A stretch of DNA of 64,000 bases, from positions 88,404,983 through 88,468,982 of the forward strand of contig CP136061.1 of the NCBI GenBank assembly GCA_032622095.1, in the 5' to 3' direction. Under the pieces are notes generated by a model, which was given only the letters and a program-made list of their open reading frames with translations, made no database searches and was not told where the DNA came from. Within the stretch, counting starts at the first letter, position 1; each line of letters opens with the position of its first letter. Shown here piece by piece: positions 14,601-28,800 of this stretch. Made by a program: the position numbers and the translations under genes. This DNA is from Siphonodentalium dalli (lineage: Eukaryota; Mollusca; Scaphopoda; Gadilida; Siphonodentaliidae).

Positions 14601-17600
14601 CAGATGTGTTCACTCTGCGTTTCATGATGACCAAATGCGTTCACTCTGGTGTTTCATGATGAGCACATGTGTTCACTCTGGCGTTCAATGATGACCAAAT
14701 ATGTTCACTCTGGTGTCCATTGATGACCTTATGTGTTCATAAAGACGTTCGATGATGACCATATGTGTTCATTATGACGTTTCATGATGACCAATGTGTT
14801 CACTCTGACGTTCCATGATGACCAAATGTGTTCACTCTGGCGTTCCATGATGACCAAATGTGTTCACTCTGCCGTTCCTGATGACCAAATGTGTTCACTC
14901 TGGCGTTCCATGATGACCATATGTGTTCACTCTGGCGTTCAATGATTACCAAATATGTTCACTCTGGCGTCCATTGATGACCTTATGTGTTCATTATGAC
15001 GTTCCATTGGTGACCCTATGTGTTCACTATGACGTTCCATTGATGATCAAATGTGTTCACTCTGCGTTTCATGATGACCATATGTGTTCACTCTGGTGTT
15101 TCATGATGACCAAATGTGTTCACTCTGGTGTTCCATGATGACCAAATGTGTTCACTCTGGCGTTCAATGATGACCAAATATGTTCACTCTGGCGTCCATT
15201 GATGACCTTATGTGTTCATTATGACGTTCCATTGGTGACCCTATGTGTTCACTATGACGTTCCATTGATGATCAAATGTGTTCACTCTGCGTTTCATGAT
15301 GACCATATGTGTTCACTCTGGTGTTTCAGGATGACCAAATGTGTTCACTCTGGCGTTCAATGATGACCAAATATGTTCACTCTGGTGTCCATTGATGACC
15401 TTATGTGTTCACTATGACGTTCCATGATGACCATATCTGTTCATTATGACGTTCCATTGATGACCAAATGTGTTCACTCTGCGTTTCATGATGACCATAT
15501 GTGTTCACTCTGGTGTTTCATGATGACCAAATGTGTTCACTCTGGCGTTCAATGATGACAAAATATGTTGACTCTGGCGTTCAATGATGACAAAATATAT
15601 TGACTCTGGCGTTTCATGATGACCAAATGTGTTCACTCTGGCGTTTCATGATGACCAAACGTGTTCACTCTGGCGTTCGTGATTACCAAATGTGTCCACT
15701 CTGGCGTTCCATGATGACCAAATGTGTTCACTCTAGTGTTTCATGATGACCAAATGTGTTCACTCTGGCGTTCCATGATTACCAAATGTGTTCACTCTGG
15801 CGTTCCATGATTACCAAATGTGTTCACTCTGGCGTTCCACGATTGCCAAATGTGTTCACTCTGGCGTTCCGTGATGACCTTATGTGTTCATTGTGACGTT
15901 CCATGATGACCATAGGTGTTCGTTATGACGTCCCATTGATGACCAAATGTGTTCACTCTGGCGTTCCATGATGACCAAATGTGTTCACTCTGGCGTTTCA
16001 TGAAGACCAAATGTGTTCACTCTGGCGTTCCATGTTGACCAAATGATTTCACTCTGGCGTTTCATGAAGACCAAATGTGTTCACTCTGGCGTTCCATGAT
16101 AACCAAATGTGTTCACTTTTGCGTTCCACGAAGACCAAATGTATTCACTCTGGCGTTCAATGATGACCAAATATGTTCATTATGGCGTCCATTGATGACC
16201 AAATGGGTTCACCCTGGCGTTCCACGATGACCAAATGTGTTCACTCTGGCGTTCCATGATGACCAACTGTGTTCACTCTGGCGCTCCATGATGAACAAAT
16301 GTGTTCACTCTGGCGTTCCTGATGACCAAATGTGTTCACTATGCCGTTCCATGATGACCATATGTGTTCACTCTGGCGTTCCATGATTACCAAATGTGTT
16401 CACTCTGGCGTTCCATGATTACCAAATGTGTTCACTATGGCGTTACATGATGACCAAATGTGTTCACTCTGGCGTTCAATGATTACCAAATGTGTTCACT
16501 CTGGCGTTCCATGATGACCAAATGTGTTCACTCTGGCGTTCAATGATGACCAAATGTGTTCACTCTGGCGTTTCATGATGACCTTATGTGTTCACTCTGG
16601 CGTTTCATGATGACCAAATGTGTTCACTCTGGCGTTCTATGCTAACCAAATGTGTTAACTCTGGCGTTTCATGATGACCAAATGTGTTCACTCTGGCGTT
16701 CCATGATGAACAAATGTGTTTACTCTGGCGTTCCATGATTACCAAATGTGTTCACTATGGCGTTCCATGATGACCAAATGTGTTCACTCTGGCGTTCAAT
16801 GATTACCAAATGTGTTCACTATGGCGTTCCATGATGACCAAATGTGTTCACTCTGGCGTTCAATGATTACCAAATGTGTTCACTCTGGCGTTCCATGATG
16901 ACCAAATGTGTTCACTCTGGCGTTCAATGATGACCAAATGTGTTCACTCTGGCGTTTCATGATGACCTTATGTGTTCACTCTGGCGTTTCATGATGACCA
17001 AATGTGTTCACTCTGGCGTTCTATGCTAACCAAATGTGTTAACTCTGGCGTTTCATGATGACCAAATGTGTTCACTCTGGCGTTCCATGATGAACAAATG
17101 TGTTCACTCTGGCGTTCCATGATTACCAAATGTGTTCACTATGGCGTTCCATGATGACCAAATGTGTTCACTCTGGCGTTCAATGATAACCAAATGTGTT
17201 CACTCTGGTGTTTCATGATGACCAAATGTGTTCACTCTGGCGTTCCATGATGACCAAATGTGTTCACTCTGGCGTTCAATGATGACCAAATGTGTTCACT
17301 CTGGCGTTTCATGATGACCTTATGTGTTCACTCTGGCGTTTCATGATGACCAAATGTGTTCACTCTGGCGTTCTATGCTAACCAAATGTGTTAACTCTGG
17401 CGTTTCATGATGACCAAATGTGTTCACTCTGGCGTTCCATGATGAACAAATGTGTTCACTCTGGCGTTCCATGATTACCAAATGTGTTCACTATGGCGTT
17501 CCATGATGACCAAATGTGTTCACTCTGGCGTTCAATGATTACCAAATGTGTTCACTATGGCGTTCCATGATGACCAAATGTGTTCACTCTGGCGTTCAAT

Positions 17601-20600
17601 GATTACCAAATGTGTTCACTCTGGCGTTCCATGATGACCAAATGTGTTCACTCTGGCGTTCAATGATGACCAAATGTGTTCACTCTGGCGTTTCATGATG
17701 ACCTTATGTGTTCACTCTGGCGTTTCATGATGACCAAATGTGTTCACTCTGGCGTTCTATGCTAACCACATGTGTTAACTATGGCGTTTCATGATGACCA
17801 AATGTGTTCACTCTGGCGTTCCATGATGAACAAATGTGTTCACTCTGGCGTTCCATGATTACCAAATGTGTTCACTATGGCGTTCCATGATGACCAAATG
17901 TGTTCACTCTGGCGTTTAATGATAACCAAATGTGTTCACTCTGGTGTTTCATGATGACCAAATGTGTTCACTCTGGCGTTCCATGATGACCAAATGTGTT
18001 CACTCTGGCGTTCCATGATGACCAAATGTGTTCACTCTGGCGTTCAATTGTGACCAAATATGTTCACTCTGGCGTCCAGTGATGACCTTATGTGTTCATT
18101 ATGACGTTCCACGATGACCATATGTGTTCATTATGACGTTCCATTGATGACCAAATGTGTTCACTCTGTGTTTCATGATGACCAGATGTGTTCAATCTGG
18201 CGTTCCAGGATGACCAAATGTGTTTACTGTGGCGTTCCGTGGTGAACAAATGTGTTCACTCTGGCGTTCCATGATGACCAAATGTGTTCATTCTGGCGTT
18301 CAATGATGACCAAATGTGTTCACTCTGGCGTTCCGTGATGAACAAATGTGTTCACTCTGGTGTTTCATGATTACCAAATGTGTTCACTCTGGCGTTCCAT
18401 GATGACCAAATGTGTTCACTCTGGCGTTCAATGATAACCAAATGTGTTCACTCTGGTGTTTCACGATGACCAAATATGTTCACTCTGGCGTTCAATGGTG
18501 ACCAAATATGTTCACTCTGGCGTCCATTGATGACCTTATGTGTTCATTATGACGTTCCATGATGACCATATATGTTCATTATGACGTTCCATTGATGACC
18601 AAATGTGTTCACTCTGCGTTTCATGATGACCATATGTGTTCACTCTGGTGTTTCATGATGACCAGATGTGTTCACTCTGCGTTTCATGATGACCACATGT
18701 GTTCACTCTGGCGTTCAATGATGACCAAATATGTTCACTCTGGTGTCCATTGATGACCTCATGTGTTCATTAAGACGTTCGATGATGACCATATGTGTTC
18801 ATTATGACGTTTCATGATGACCAATGTGTTCACTCTGACGTTCCATGATGACCAAATGTGTTCACTCTGTCGTTCCATGATGACCAAATGTGTTCACTCT
18901 GGCGTTCCTGATGACCAAATGTGTTCACTCTGGCGTTCCATGATGACCATATGTGTTCACTCTGGCGTTCATTGATTACCAAATATGTTCACTCTGGCGT
19001 TCCATGATAACCAAATGTGTTCACTCTGGCGTTCCGTGATGACCAAACGTGTTCACTCTGGCGTTCAATGATAACAAAATGTGTTCACTCTGGCGTTTCA
19101 TGATAACCTTATGTGTTCACTCTGGCGTTTCATGATGACCAAATGTGTTCACTCTGGCGTTCAATGCTAACCAAATGTGTTCACTCTGGCGTTTCATGAT
19201 GACCAAATGTGTTCACTCTGGCGTTTCATGATGACCAAATGTGTTCACTCTGGCGTTCCATGATGAACAAATGTGTTCACTCTGGCGTTCCATGATTACC
19301 AAATATATTCACTATGGCGTTCCATGATGACCAAATATGTTCACTCTGGCGTTCAATGATAACCAAATGTGTTCACTCTGGTGTTTTATGATGACCAAAT
19401 GTGTTCACTCTGGTGTTCCATGATGACCAAATGTGTTCACTCTGGCGTTCAATGATGACCAAATATGTTCACTCTGGCGTCCATTGATGACCTTATGTGT
19501 TCATTATGACGTTCCATTGATGACCCTATGTGTTCACTATGACGTTCCATTGATGACCAAATGTGTTCACTCTGCGTTTCATGATGACCATATGTATTCA
19601 CTCTGGTCTTTCGTGATGACCAAATGTGTTCACTCTGGCGTTCAATGATAACCAAATATGTTCACTCTGGTGTCCATTGATGACCTTATGTGTTCACTAT
19701 GACGTTCCATGATGACCATATCTGTTCATTATGACGTTCCATTGATGACCAAATGTGTTCACTCTGCGTTTCATGATGACCATATGTGTTCACTCTGGTG
19801 TTTCATGATGACCAAATGTGTTCACTCTGGCGTTCAATGATGACAAAATATGTTGACTCTGGCGTTCAATGATGACAAAATATATTGACTCTGGCGTTTC
19901 ATGTTGACCAAATGTGTTCACTCTGGCGTTTCATTATGACCAAACGTGTTCACTCTGGCGTTCGTGATTACCAAATGTGTCCACTCTGGCGTTCCATGAT
20001 GACCAAATGTGTTCACTCTGGTGTTTGATGATGACCAAATGTGTTCACTCTGGCGTTCCATGATTACCAAATGTGTTCACTCTGGCGTTCCATGATTACC
20101 TAAAGTGTTCACTCTGGCGTTCCACGATTGCCAAATGTGTTCACTCTGGCGTTCCATGATGACCTTATGTGTTCATTGTGACGTTCCATGATGACCATAG
20201 GTGTTCGTTATGACGTCCCATTGATGACCAAATGTGTTCACTCTGGCGTTCCATGATGACCAAATGTGTTCACTCTGGCGTTTCATGAAGACCAAATGTG
20301 TTCACTCTGGCGTTCCATGTTGACCAAATGTGTTCACTCTGGCGTTTCATGAAGACCAAATGTGTTCACTCTGGCGTTCCATGATAACCAAATGTGTTCA
20401 CTTATGCGTTCCACGAAGACCAAATGTATTCACTATGGCGTTCAATGATGACCAAATATGTTCATTATGGCGTCCATTGATGACCAAATGGGTTCACTCT
20501 GGTGTTTCATGATTACCAAATGTGTTCACTCTGGCGTTCCATGATGACCAAATGTGTTCACTCTGGCGTTCAATGTTAACCAAATGTGTTCACTCTGGTG

Positions 20601-21167
20601 TTTCATGATGACCAAATATGTTCACTCTGGCGTTCAATGGTGACCATATATGTTCACTCTGGCGTCCATTGATGACCTTATGTGTTCATTATGACGTTCC
20701 ATGATGACCATATATGTTCATTATGACGTTCCATTGATGACCAAATGTGTTCACTCTGCGTTTCATGATGACCATATGTGTTCACTCTGGTGTTTCATGA
20801 TGACCAGATGTGTTCACTCTGCGTTTCATGATGACCAAATGCGTTCACTCTGGTGTTTCATGATGAGCACATGTGTTCACTCTGGCGTTCAATGATGACC
20901 AAATATGTTCACTCTGGTGTCCATTGATGACCTTATGTGTTCATAAAGACGTTCGATGATGACCATATGTGTTCATTATGACGTTTCATGATGACCAATA
21001 TGTTCACTCTGACGTTCCATGATGACCAAATGTGTTCACTCTGGCGTTCCATGATGACCAAATGTGTTCACTCTGCCGTTCCTGATGACCAAATGTGTTC
21101 ACTCTGGCGTTCCATGATGACCATATGTGTTCACTCTGGCGTTCAATGATTACCAAATATGTTCACT
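8690..21167 (+). repeat. Duplicated ~6.2-6.5 kb higher-order block
   Basis: Landmarks in about 8,690-15,147 recur in about 15,148-21,167. ACAAAATATATTG at 9,131 recurs at 15,590 (offset 6,459). The stretch 12,355-14,963 recurs at 18,559-21,167 (offset 6,204), including a CTTTCGTGATGACC variant and a GAGCACATG variant. The change of offset by 255 bp, about eight monomers, reflects internal loss or gain of monomers in one copy. Block edges are approximate. Confidence 0.8.
14923..15372 (+). repeat. Local 225-bp duplication of seven monomers
   Basis: The seven-monomer string starting at 14,923 (TTCAATGATTACCAAATATG onward, with GTTCCATTGGTGACC and GATGATCAAATG variants) is repeated at once from 15,148, nearly identically. 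This is a recent unequal exchange inside the larger blocks and lies at the edge of the 6.2-6.5 kb duplication. Confidence 0.75.
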
Positions 21168-24100
21168 CTCGCGTTCCATGATAACCAAATGTGTTCACTC
21201 TGGCGTTCCATGATGACCAAACGTGTTCACTCTGGTGTTCAATGATAACAAAATGTGTTCACTCTGGCGTTTCATGATGACCTTATGTGTTCACTCTGGC
21301 GTTTCATGATGACCAAATGTGTTCACTCTGGCGTTCAATGCTAACCAAATGTGTTCACTCTGGCGTTTCATGATGACCAAATGTGTTCACTCTGGCGTTC
21401 CATGATGAACAAATGTGTTCACTCTGGCGTTCCATGATTACCAAATGTGTTCACTATGGCGTTCCATGATGACCAAATGTGTTCACTCTGGCGTTCAATG
21501 ATAACCAAATGTGTTCACTCTGGTGTTTTATGATGACCAAATGTGTTCACTCTGGTGTTCCATGATGACCAAATGTGTTCACTCTGGCGTTCAATGATGA
21601 CCAAATATGTTCACTCTGGCGTCCATTGATGACCTTATGTGTGCATTATGACGTTCCATTGATGACCCTATGTGTTCACTATGACGTTCCATTGATGACC
21701 AAATGTGTTCACTCTGCGTTTCATGATGACCATATGTGTTCACTCTGTGTTTCATGATGACCATATGTGTTCACTCTGGTGTTTCATGATGACCAAATAT
21801 GTTCACTCTGGCGTTCAATGGTGACCAAATATGTTCACTCTGGCGTCCATTGATGACCTTATGTGTTCATTATGACGTTCCATGATGACCATATATGTTC
21901 ATTATGACGTTCCATTGATGACCAAATGTGTTCACTCTGCGTTTCATGATGACCATATGTGTTCACTCTGGTGTTTCATGATGACCAGATGTGTTCACTC
22001 TGCGTTTCATGATGACCAGATGCGTTCACTCTGGTGTTTCATGATGACCACATGTGTTCACTCTGGCGTTCAATGATGACCAAATATGTTCACTCTGGTG
22101 TCCATTGATGACCTTATGTGTTCATTAAGACGTTCGATGATGACCATATGTGTTCATTATGACGTTTCATGATGACCAATGTGTTCACTCTGGCGTTCCT
22201 GATGACCAAATGTGTTCACTCTGGCGTTCCATGATGACCATATGTGTTCACTCTGGCGTTCAATGATTACCAAATATGTTCACTCTGGCGTTCCATGATG
22301 ACCAAACGTGTTCACTCTGGCGTTCAATGATAACAAAATGTGTTCACTCTGGCGTTTCATGATGACCTTATGTGTTCACTCTGGCGTTTCATGATGACCA
22401 AATGTGTTCACTCGGGCGTTCAATGCTAACCAAATGTGTTCACTCTGGCGTTTCATGATGACCAAATGTGTTCACTCTGGCGTTCCATGATGAACAAATG
22501 TGTTCACTCTGGCGTTCCATGATTACCAAATATGTTAACTATGGCGTTCCATGGTGACCAAATGTGTTCACTCTGGCGTTCAATGATAACCAAATGTGTT
22601 CACTCTGGTGTTTTATGATGACCAAATGTGTTCACTCTGGTGTTTCATGATGACCAAATGTGTTCACTCTGGCGTTCAATGATGACAAAATATGTTCACT
22701 CTGGCGTCCATTGATGACCTTATGTGTTCATTATGACGTTCCATTGATGACCCTATGTGTTCACTATGACGTTCCATTGATGACCAAATGTGTTCACTCT
22801 GCGTTTCATGATGACCATATGTGTTCACTCTGGTGTTTCATGATGACCAAATGTGTTCACTCTGGCGTTCAATGATAACCAAATATGTTCACTCTGGTGT
22901 CCATTGATGACCTTATGTGTTCACTATGACGTTCCATGATGACCATATCTGTTCATTATGACGTTCCATTGATGACCAAATGTGTTCACTCTGCGTTTCA
23001 TGATGACCATATGTGTTCACTCTGGTGTTTCATGATGACCAAATGTGTTCACTCTGGCGTTCAATGATGACAAAATATGTTGACTCTGGCGTTCAATGAT
23101 GACAAAATATATTGACTCTGGCGTTTCATGTTGACCAAATGTGTTCACTCTGGCGTTTCATTATGACCAAACGTGTTCACTCTGGCGTTCGTGATTACCA
23201 AATGTGTCCACTCTGGCGTTCCATGATGACCAAATGTGTTCACTCTGGTGTTTCATGATGACCAAATGTGTTCACTCTGGCGTTCCACGATTACCAAATG
23301 TGTTCACTCTGGCGTTCCATGATTACCTAATGTGTTCACTCTGGCGTTCCACGATTGCCAAATGTGTTCACTCTGGCGTTCCATGATGACCTTATGTGTT
23401 CATTGTGACGTTTCATGATGACCATAGGTGTTCGTTATGACGTCCCATTGATGACCAAATGTGTTCACTCTGGCGTTCCATGATGACCAAATGTGTTCAC
23501 TCTGGCGTTTCATGAAGACCAAATGTGTTCACTCTGGCGTTCCATGTTGACCAAATGTGTTCACTCTGGCGTTTCATGAAGACCAAATGTGTTCACTCTG
23601 GCGTTCCATGATAACCAAATGTGTTCACTTATGCGTTCCACGAAGACCAAATGTATTCACTCTGGCGTTCAATGATGACCAAATATGTTCATTATGGCGT
23701 CCATTGATGACCAAATGGGTTCACTCTGGTGTTTCATGATTACCAAATGTGTTCACTCTGGCGTTCCATGATGACCAAATGTGTTCACTCTGGCGTTCAA
23801 TGATAACCAAATGTGTTCACTCTGGTGTTTCATGATGACCAAATATGTTCACTATGGCGTTCAATGGTGACCAAATATGTTCACTCTGGCGTCCATCGAT
23901 GACCTTATGTGTTCATTATGACGTTCCATGATGACCATATATGTTCATTATGACGTTCCATTGATGACCAAATGTGTTCACTCTGCGTTTCATGATGAAC
24001 ATATGTGTTCACTCTGGTGTTTCATGATGACCAGATGTGTTCACTCTGCGTTTCATGATGACCAAATGCGTTCACTCTGGTGTTTCATGATGAGCACATG

Positions 24101-25870
24101 TGTTTATTCTGGCGTTCAATGATGACCAAATATGTTCACTCTGGTGTCCATTGATGACATTATGTGTTCATTAAGACGTTCGATGATGACCATATGTGTT
24201 CATTATGACGTTTCATGATGACCAATGTGTTCAATCTGACGTTCCATGATGACCAAATGTGTTCACTCTGGCGTTCCATGATGACCAAATGTGTTCACTC
24301 TGGCGTTCCTGATGACCAAATGTGTTCACTCTGGCGTTCCATGATGACCATATGTGTTCACTCTGGCGTTCAATGATTACCAAATATGTTCACTCTGGCG
24401 TTCCATGATAACCAAATGTGTTCACTCTGGCGTTCCATGATGACCAAACGTGTTCACTCTGGCGTTCAATGATAACAAAATGTGTTCACTCTGGCGTTTC
24501 ATGATGACCTTATGTGTTCACTCTGGCGTTTCATGATGACCAAATGTGTTCACTCTGGCGTTCAATGCTAACCAAATGTGTTCACTCTGGCGTTTCATGA
24601 TGACCAAATGTGTTCACTCTGGCGTTCCATGATGAACAAATGTGTTCACTCTGGCGTTCCATGATTACCAAATGTGTTCACTATGGCGTTCCATGATGAC
24701 CAAATGTGTTCACTCTGGCGTTCAATGATAACCAAATGTGTTCACTCTGGTGTTTTATGATGACCAAATGTGTTCACTCTGGTGTTCCATGATGACCAAA
24801 TGTGTTCACTCTGGCGTTCAATGATGACCAAATATGTTCACTCTGGCGTCCATTGATGACCTTATGTGTTCATTATGACGTTCCATTGATGACCCTATGT
24901 GTTCACTATGACGTTCCATTGATGACCAAATGTGTTCACTCTGCGTTTCATGATGACCATATGTGTTCACTCTGGTGTTTCATGATGACCAAATGTGTTC
25001 ACTCTGGCGTTCAATGATAACCAAATATGTTCACTCTGGTGTCCATTGATGACCTTATGTGTTCACTATGACGTTCCATGATGACCATATCTGTTAATTA
25101 TGACGTTCCATTGATGACCAAATGTGTTCACTCTGCGTTTCATGATGACCATATGTGTTCACTCTGGTGTTTCATGATGACCAAATGTGTTCACTCTGGC
25201 GTTCAATGATGACAAAATATGTTGACTCTGGCGTTCAATGATGACAAAATATATTGACTCTGGCGTTTCATGATGACCAAATGTGTTCACTCTGGCGTTT
25301 CATGATGACCAAACGTGTTCACTCTGGCGTTCGTGATTACCAAATGTGTCCACTCTGGCGTTCCATGATGACCAAATGTGTTCACTCTGGTGTTTCATGA
25401 TGACCAAATGTGTTCACTCTGGCGTTCCATGATTACCAAATGTGTTCACTCTGGCGTTCCATGATTACCTAATGTGTTCACTCTGGCGTTCCACGATTGC
25501 CAAATGTGTTCACTCTGGCGTTCCATGATGACCTTATGTGTTCATTGTGACGTTCCATGATGACCATAGGTGTTCGTTATGACGTCCCATTGATGACCAA
25601 ATGTGTTCACTCTGGCGTTCCATGATGACCAAATGTGTTCACTCTGGCGTTTCATGAAGACCAAATGTGTTCACTCTGGCGTTCCATGTTGACCAAATGT
25701 GTTCACTCTGGCGTTTCATGAAGACCAAATGTGTTCACTCTGGCGTTCCATGATAACCAAATGTGTTCACTTATGCGTTCCACGAAGACCAAATGTATTC
25801 ACTCTGGCGTTCAATGATGACCAAATATGTTCATTATGGCGTCCATTGATGACCAAATGGGTTCACTCTG
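20330..25870 (+). repeat. Further higher-order copies at offsets of 3,227 and 2,142 bp
   Basis: The variant string starting at 20,330 recurs at 23,557, and the one at 21,575 recurs at 24,802; both offsets are 3,227. The string at 22,660 recurs at 24,802 at offset 2,142. The landmark ACAAAATATATTG occurs at 19,875, 23,102 and 25,244. A basic higher-order unit of about 2.1 kb with insertions and deletions would explain these spacings. Confidence 0.75.
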
Positions 25871-28800
25871 GCGTTCCACGATGACCAAATGTGTTCACTC
25901 TGGCGTTCCGTGATGACCAAATGTGTTCACTCTGGCGTTCCATGATGACCAAATGTGTTCACTCTGGCGTTCCTGATGACCAAATGTGTTCATTATGGCG
26001 TTCCATGATGACCATATGTGTTCACTCTGGCGTTCCATGATAACCAAATGTGTTCACTTATGCGTTCCACGAAGACCAAATGTATTCACTCTGGCGTTCA
26101 ATGATGACCAAATATGTTCATTATGGCGTCCATTGATGACCAAATGGGTTCACTCTGGCGTTCCACGATGACCAAATGTGTTCACTCTGGCGTTCCGTGA
26201 TGACCAAATGTGTTCACTCTGGCGTTCCATGATGAACAAATGTGTTCACTCTGGCGTTCCTGATGACCAAATGTGTTCACTATGGCGTTCCATGATGACC
26301 ATATGTGTTCACTCTGGCGTTCCATGATTACCAAATGTGTTCACTTTTGCGTTCCACGAAGACCAAATGTATTCACTCTGGCGTTCAATGGTGACCAAAT
26401 ATGTTCACTCTGGCGTCCATTGATGACCTTATGTGTTCATTATGACGTTCCATGATGACCATATATGTTCATTATGACGTTCCATTGATGACCAAATGTG
26501 TTCACTCTGCGTTTCATGATGACCATATGTGTTCACTCTGGTGTTTCATGATGACCAAATGTGTTCACTCTGGCGTTCAATGATGACAAAATATGTTCAC
26601 TCTGGTGTTTCATGATGACCAAACGTGTTCACTCTGGCGTTCCATGATTACCAAATGTATTCACTCTGGCGTTCAATGATGACCAAATATGTTCACTCTG
26701 GCGTCCATTGATGACCAAATGTGTTCACTCTGGCGTTCCACGATGACCAAATGTGTTCACTCTGGCGTTCCGTGATGAACTAATGTTTTCACTCTGGCGT
26801 TCCGTGATGAGCAAATGTGTTCACTCTGTCGTTTCATGATGACCAAATCTGTTCACTCTGGCGTTCCACGATGACCAAATGTGTTTACTCTGGCGTTCCG
26901 TGGTGAAGAAATGTGTTCACTCTGGCGTTCCATGATGACCAAATGTGTTCACTCTGGCGTTCAATGGTAACCAAATGTGTTTACTCTGGCGTTCCGTGGT
27001 GAACAAATGTGTTCACTCTGGCGTTCCATGATGAACAAATGTGTTCACTCTGGTGTTCCATGATTACCAAATGTGTTCACTCTGGTGTTCCATGATGACC
27101 AAATGTGTTCACTCTGGAGTTCCATGATAACCAAATGTGTTCACTCTGGTGTTTCATGATGACCAAATGTTTTCACTCTGGCGTTTCATGATGACCAAAC
27201 GTGTACACTCTGGTGTTCCATGATGACCTTATGTGTTCACTCTGGCGTTCAATGATTACCAAATATGTTCACTCTGGCGTTCCATGATAACCAAATGTGT
27301 TCACTCTGGCGTTCCATGATGACCAAACGTGTTCACTCTGGCGTTCAATGCTAACCAAATGTGTTCACTCTGGCGTTTCATGATGACCAAATGTGTTCAC
27401 TCTGGCGTTCCATGATGAACAAATGTGTTCACTCTGGCGTTCCATGATTACCAAATGTGTTCACTCTGGTGTTTCATGATGACCAAACGTGTTCACTCTG
27501 GCGTTCCATGATTACCAAATGTTTTCACTCTGGCGTTCCATCATTACCAAATGTGTTCACTCTGGCGTTCCATGATGACCTTATGTGTTCATTGTGACGT
27601 TCCATGATGACTATATGTGTTCGTTGTGACGTCCCATTGATGACCAAATGTGTTCGTTATGACGTTCCATGATGACCAAATGTGTTCACTCTGGCGTTTC
27701 ATGAAGACCAAATGTGTTCACTCTGGCGTTCCATGTTGACCAAATGTGTTCACTCTGGCGTTTCATGAAGACCAAATGTGTTCACTCTGGCGTTCCATGA
27801 TAACCAAATGTGTTCACTCTGGCGTTCCACGAAGACCAAATGTGTTCACTCTGGCGTTCCATGATGACCAAATGTGTTCACTCTGGCGTTCCGTGATGAC
27901 CAAATGTTTTCACTCTGGCGTTCCGCGATGACCAAATGTGTTCACTCTGGCGTTCCGTGATGACCAAACGTGTTCACTCTGGCGTTTCATGATGACCAAA
28001 CGTGTTCACTCTGGCGTTCCATGATGACCAAACGTGTTCACTCACGTGTTTCATGATGACCAAATGTGTTCACTCTGGCGTTTCATGATGACCAAACGTG
28101 TTCACTCTGGCGTTCCATGATTACCAAATGTGTTCACTCTGGCGTTCCATCATTACCAAATGTGTTCACTCTGGCGTTCCATGATGACCGTATGTGTTCA
28201 TTGTGACGTTCCATGATGACCAGATGTGTTCACTCTGGCGTTCAATGATGACCAAATGTGTTCACTCTGCGTTTCATGATCACCAGATGTGTTCACTCTG
28301 GCGTTCAATTATGACCAAATGTGTTCACTCTGGCTTTCCGTGATGACCAAATGTGTTCACTCTGGCGTTCCATGATAACCAATTGTGTTTACTCTGTCGT
28401 TCCATGATGACCAATTGTGTTTACTCTGGCGTTCAATGGTGACCAAATATGTTCATTACAAACGTAGTGCATTGTCCCACTAAGCTCTTCCCATGCGTAA
28501 ATCGTAGAAATCAATATGGGGTATCAGTTTGCTGTATACTACCAATGGTCCATACCAGCCAATTCCCCATGATGGAATGCCAGGGCGAAGACACCTTTCG
28601 TATATTGGGCGAATAAATGTGTGTGGCTACAACCAATTGACTGAAGACGAGGAAAGCCAAGAACCAGACACGCCACTTCGTCTGGTGTCGGGGATCTAGC
28701 CTGGTGTATGATAATGTTCATTTCAACTGAATAAACATGTCCTTAGAGGTTAATAACTTATTGTAACTTCTCAAAACTCCACATATGCTATGAAAGTGAT

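Larger units (their letters stand above)
1..28458 (+). repeat. 32-bp satellite/minisatellite array, about 890 monomers
   Basis: This is an uninterrupted head-to-tail array, all monomers in one orientation. The typical monomer reads TGATGACCAAATGTG followed by TTCACTCTGGCGTTCCA, 32 bp in total. Recurring variants include GATTACC, GATAACC, CATTGATGACC (33 bp), CTCTGCGTTTCA (31 bp), TTATGACGTTCC, AACAAATG and GAAGACC. No transposon or other foreign sequence interrupts the array. It enters from the left edge, so its full length is unknown. It ends where ...AAATATGTTCATTA meets the non-satellite sequence CAAACGTAGTGC. Short open frames in it are a by-product of the 32-nt period and are not genes. 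It could be a centromeric, pericentromeric or subtelomeric satellite. No telomere motif is present to decide. Confidence 0.97.

Noticed and set aside
407-27931. Dozens of 60-85 codon open frames in the satellite (peptides with repeated CVHYDVPLMTKCVHSAFHDD-like strings, and minus-strand HEHIWSS-type strings)
   Set aside because: They follow from a 32-nt period, where three monomers make 32 codons in every frame. They begin and end at ordinary monomer variants and occur on both strands.
1-28458. CRISPR array
   Set aside because: The 32-bp repeats are contiguous with no unique spacers, and the surrounding DNA is eukaryotic.
1-28458. Nuclear-receptor-like everted half-sites (TGACC ... GTTCA) and CRE-like TGACGTCC words in monomers
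   Set aside because: Any short word present once per monomer is repeated hundreds of times. There is no promoter or gene nearby to give the motif meaning.
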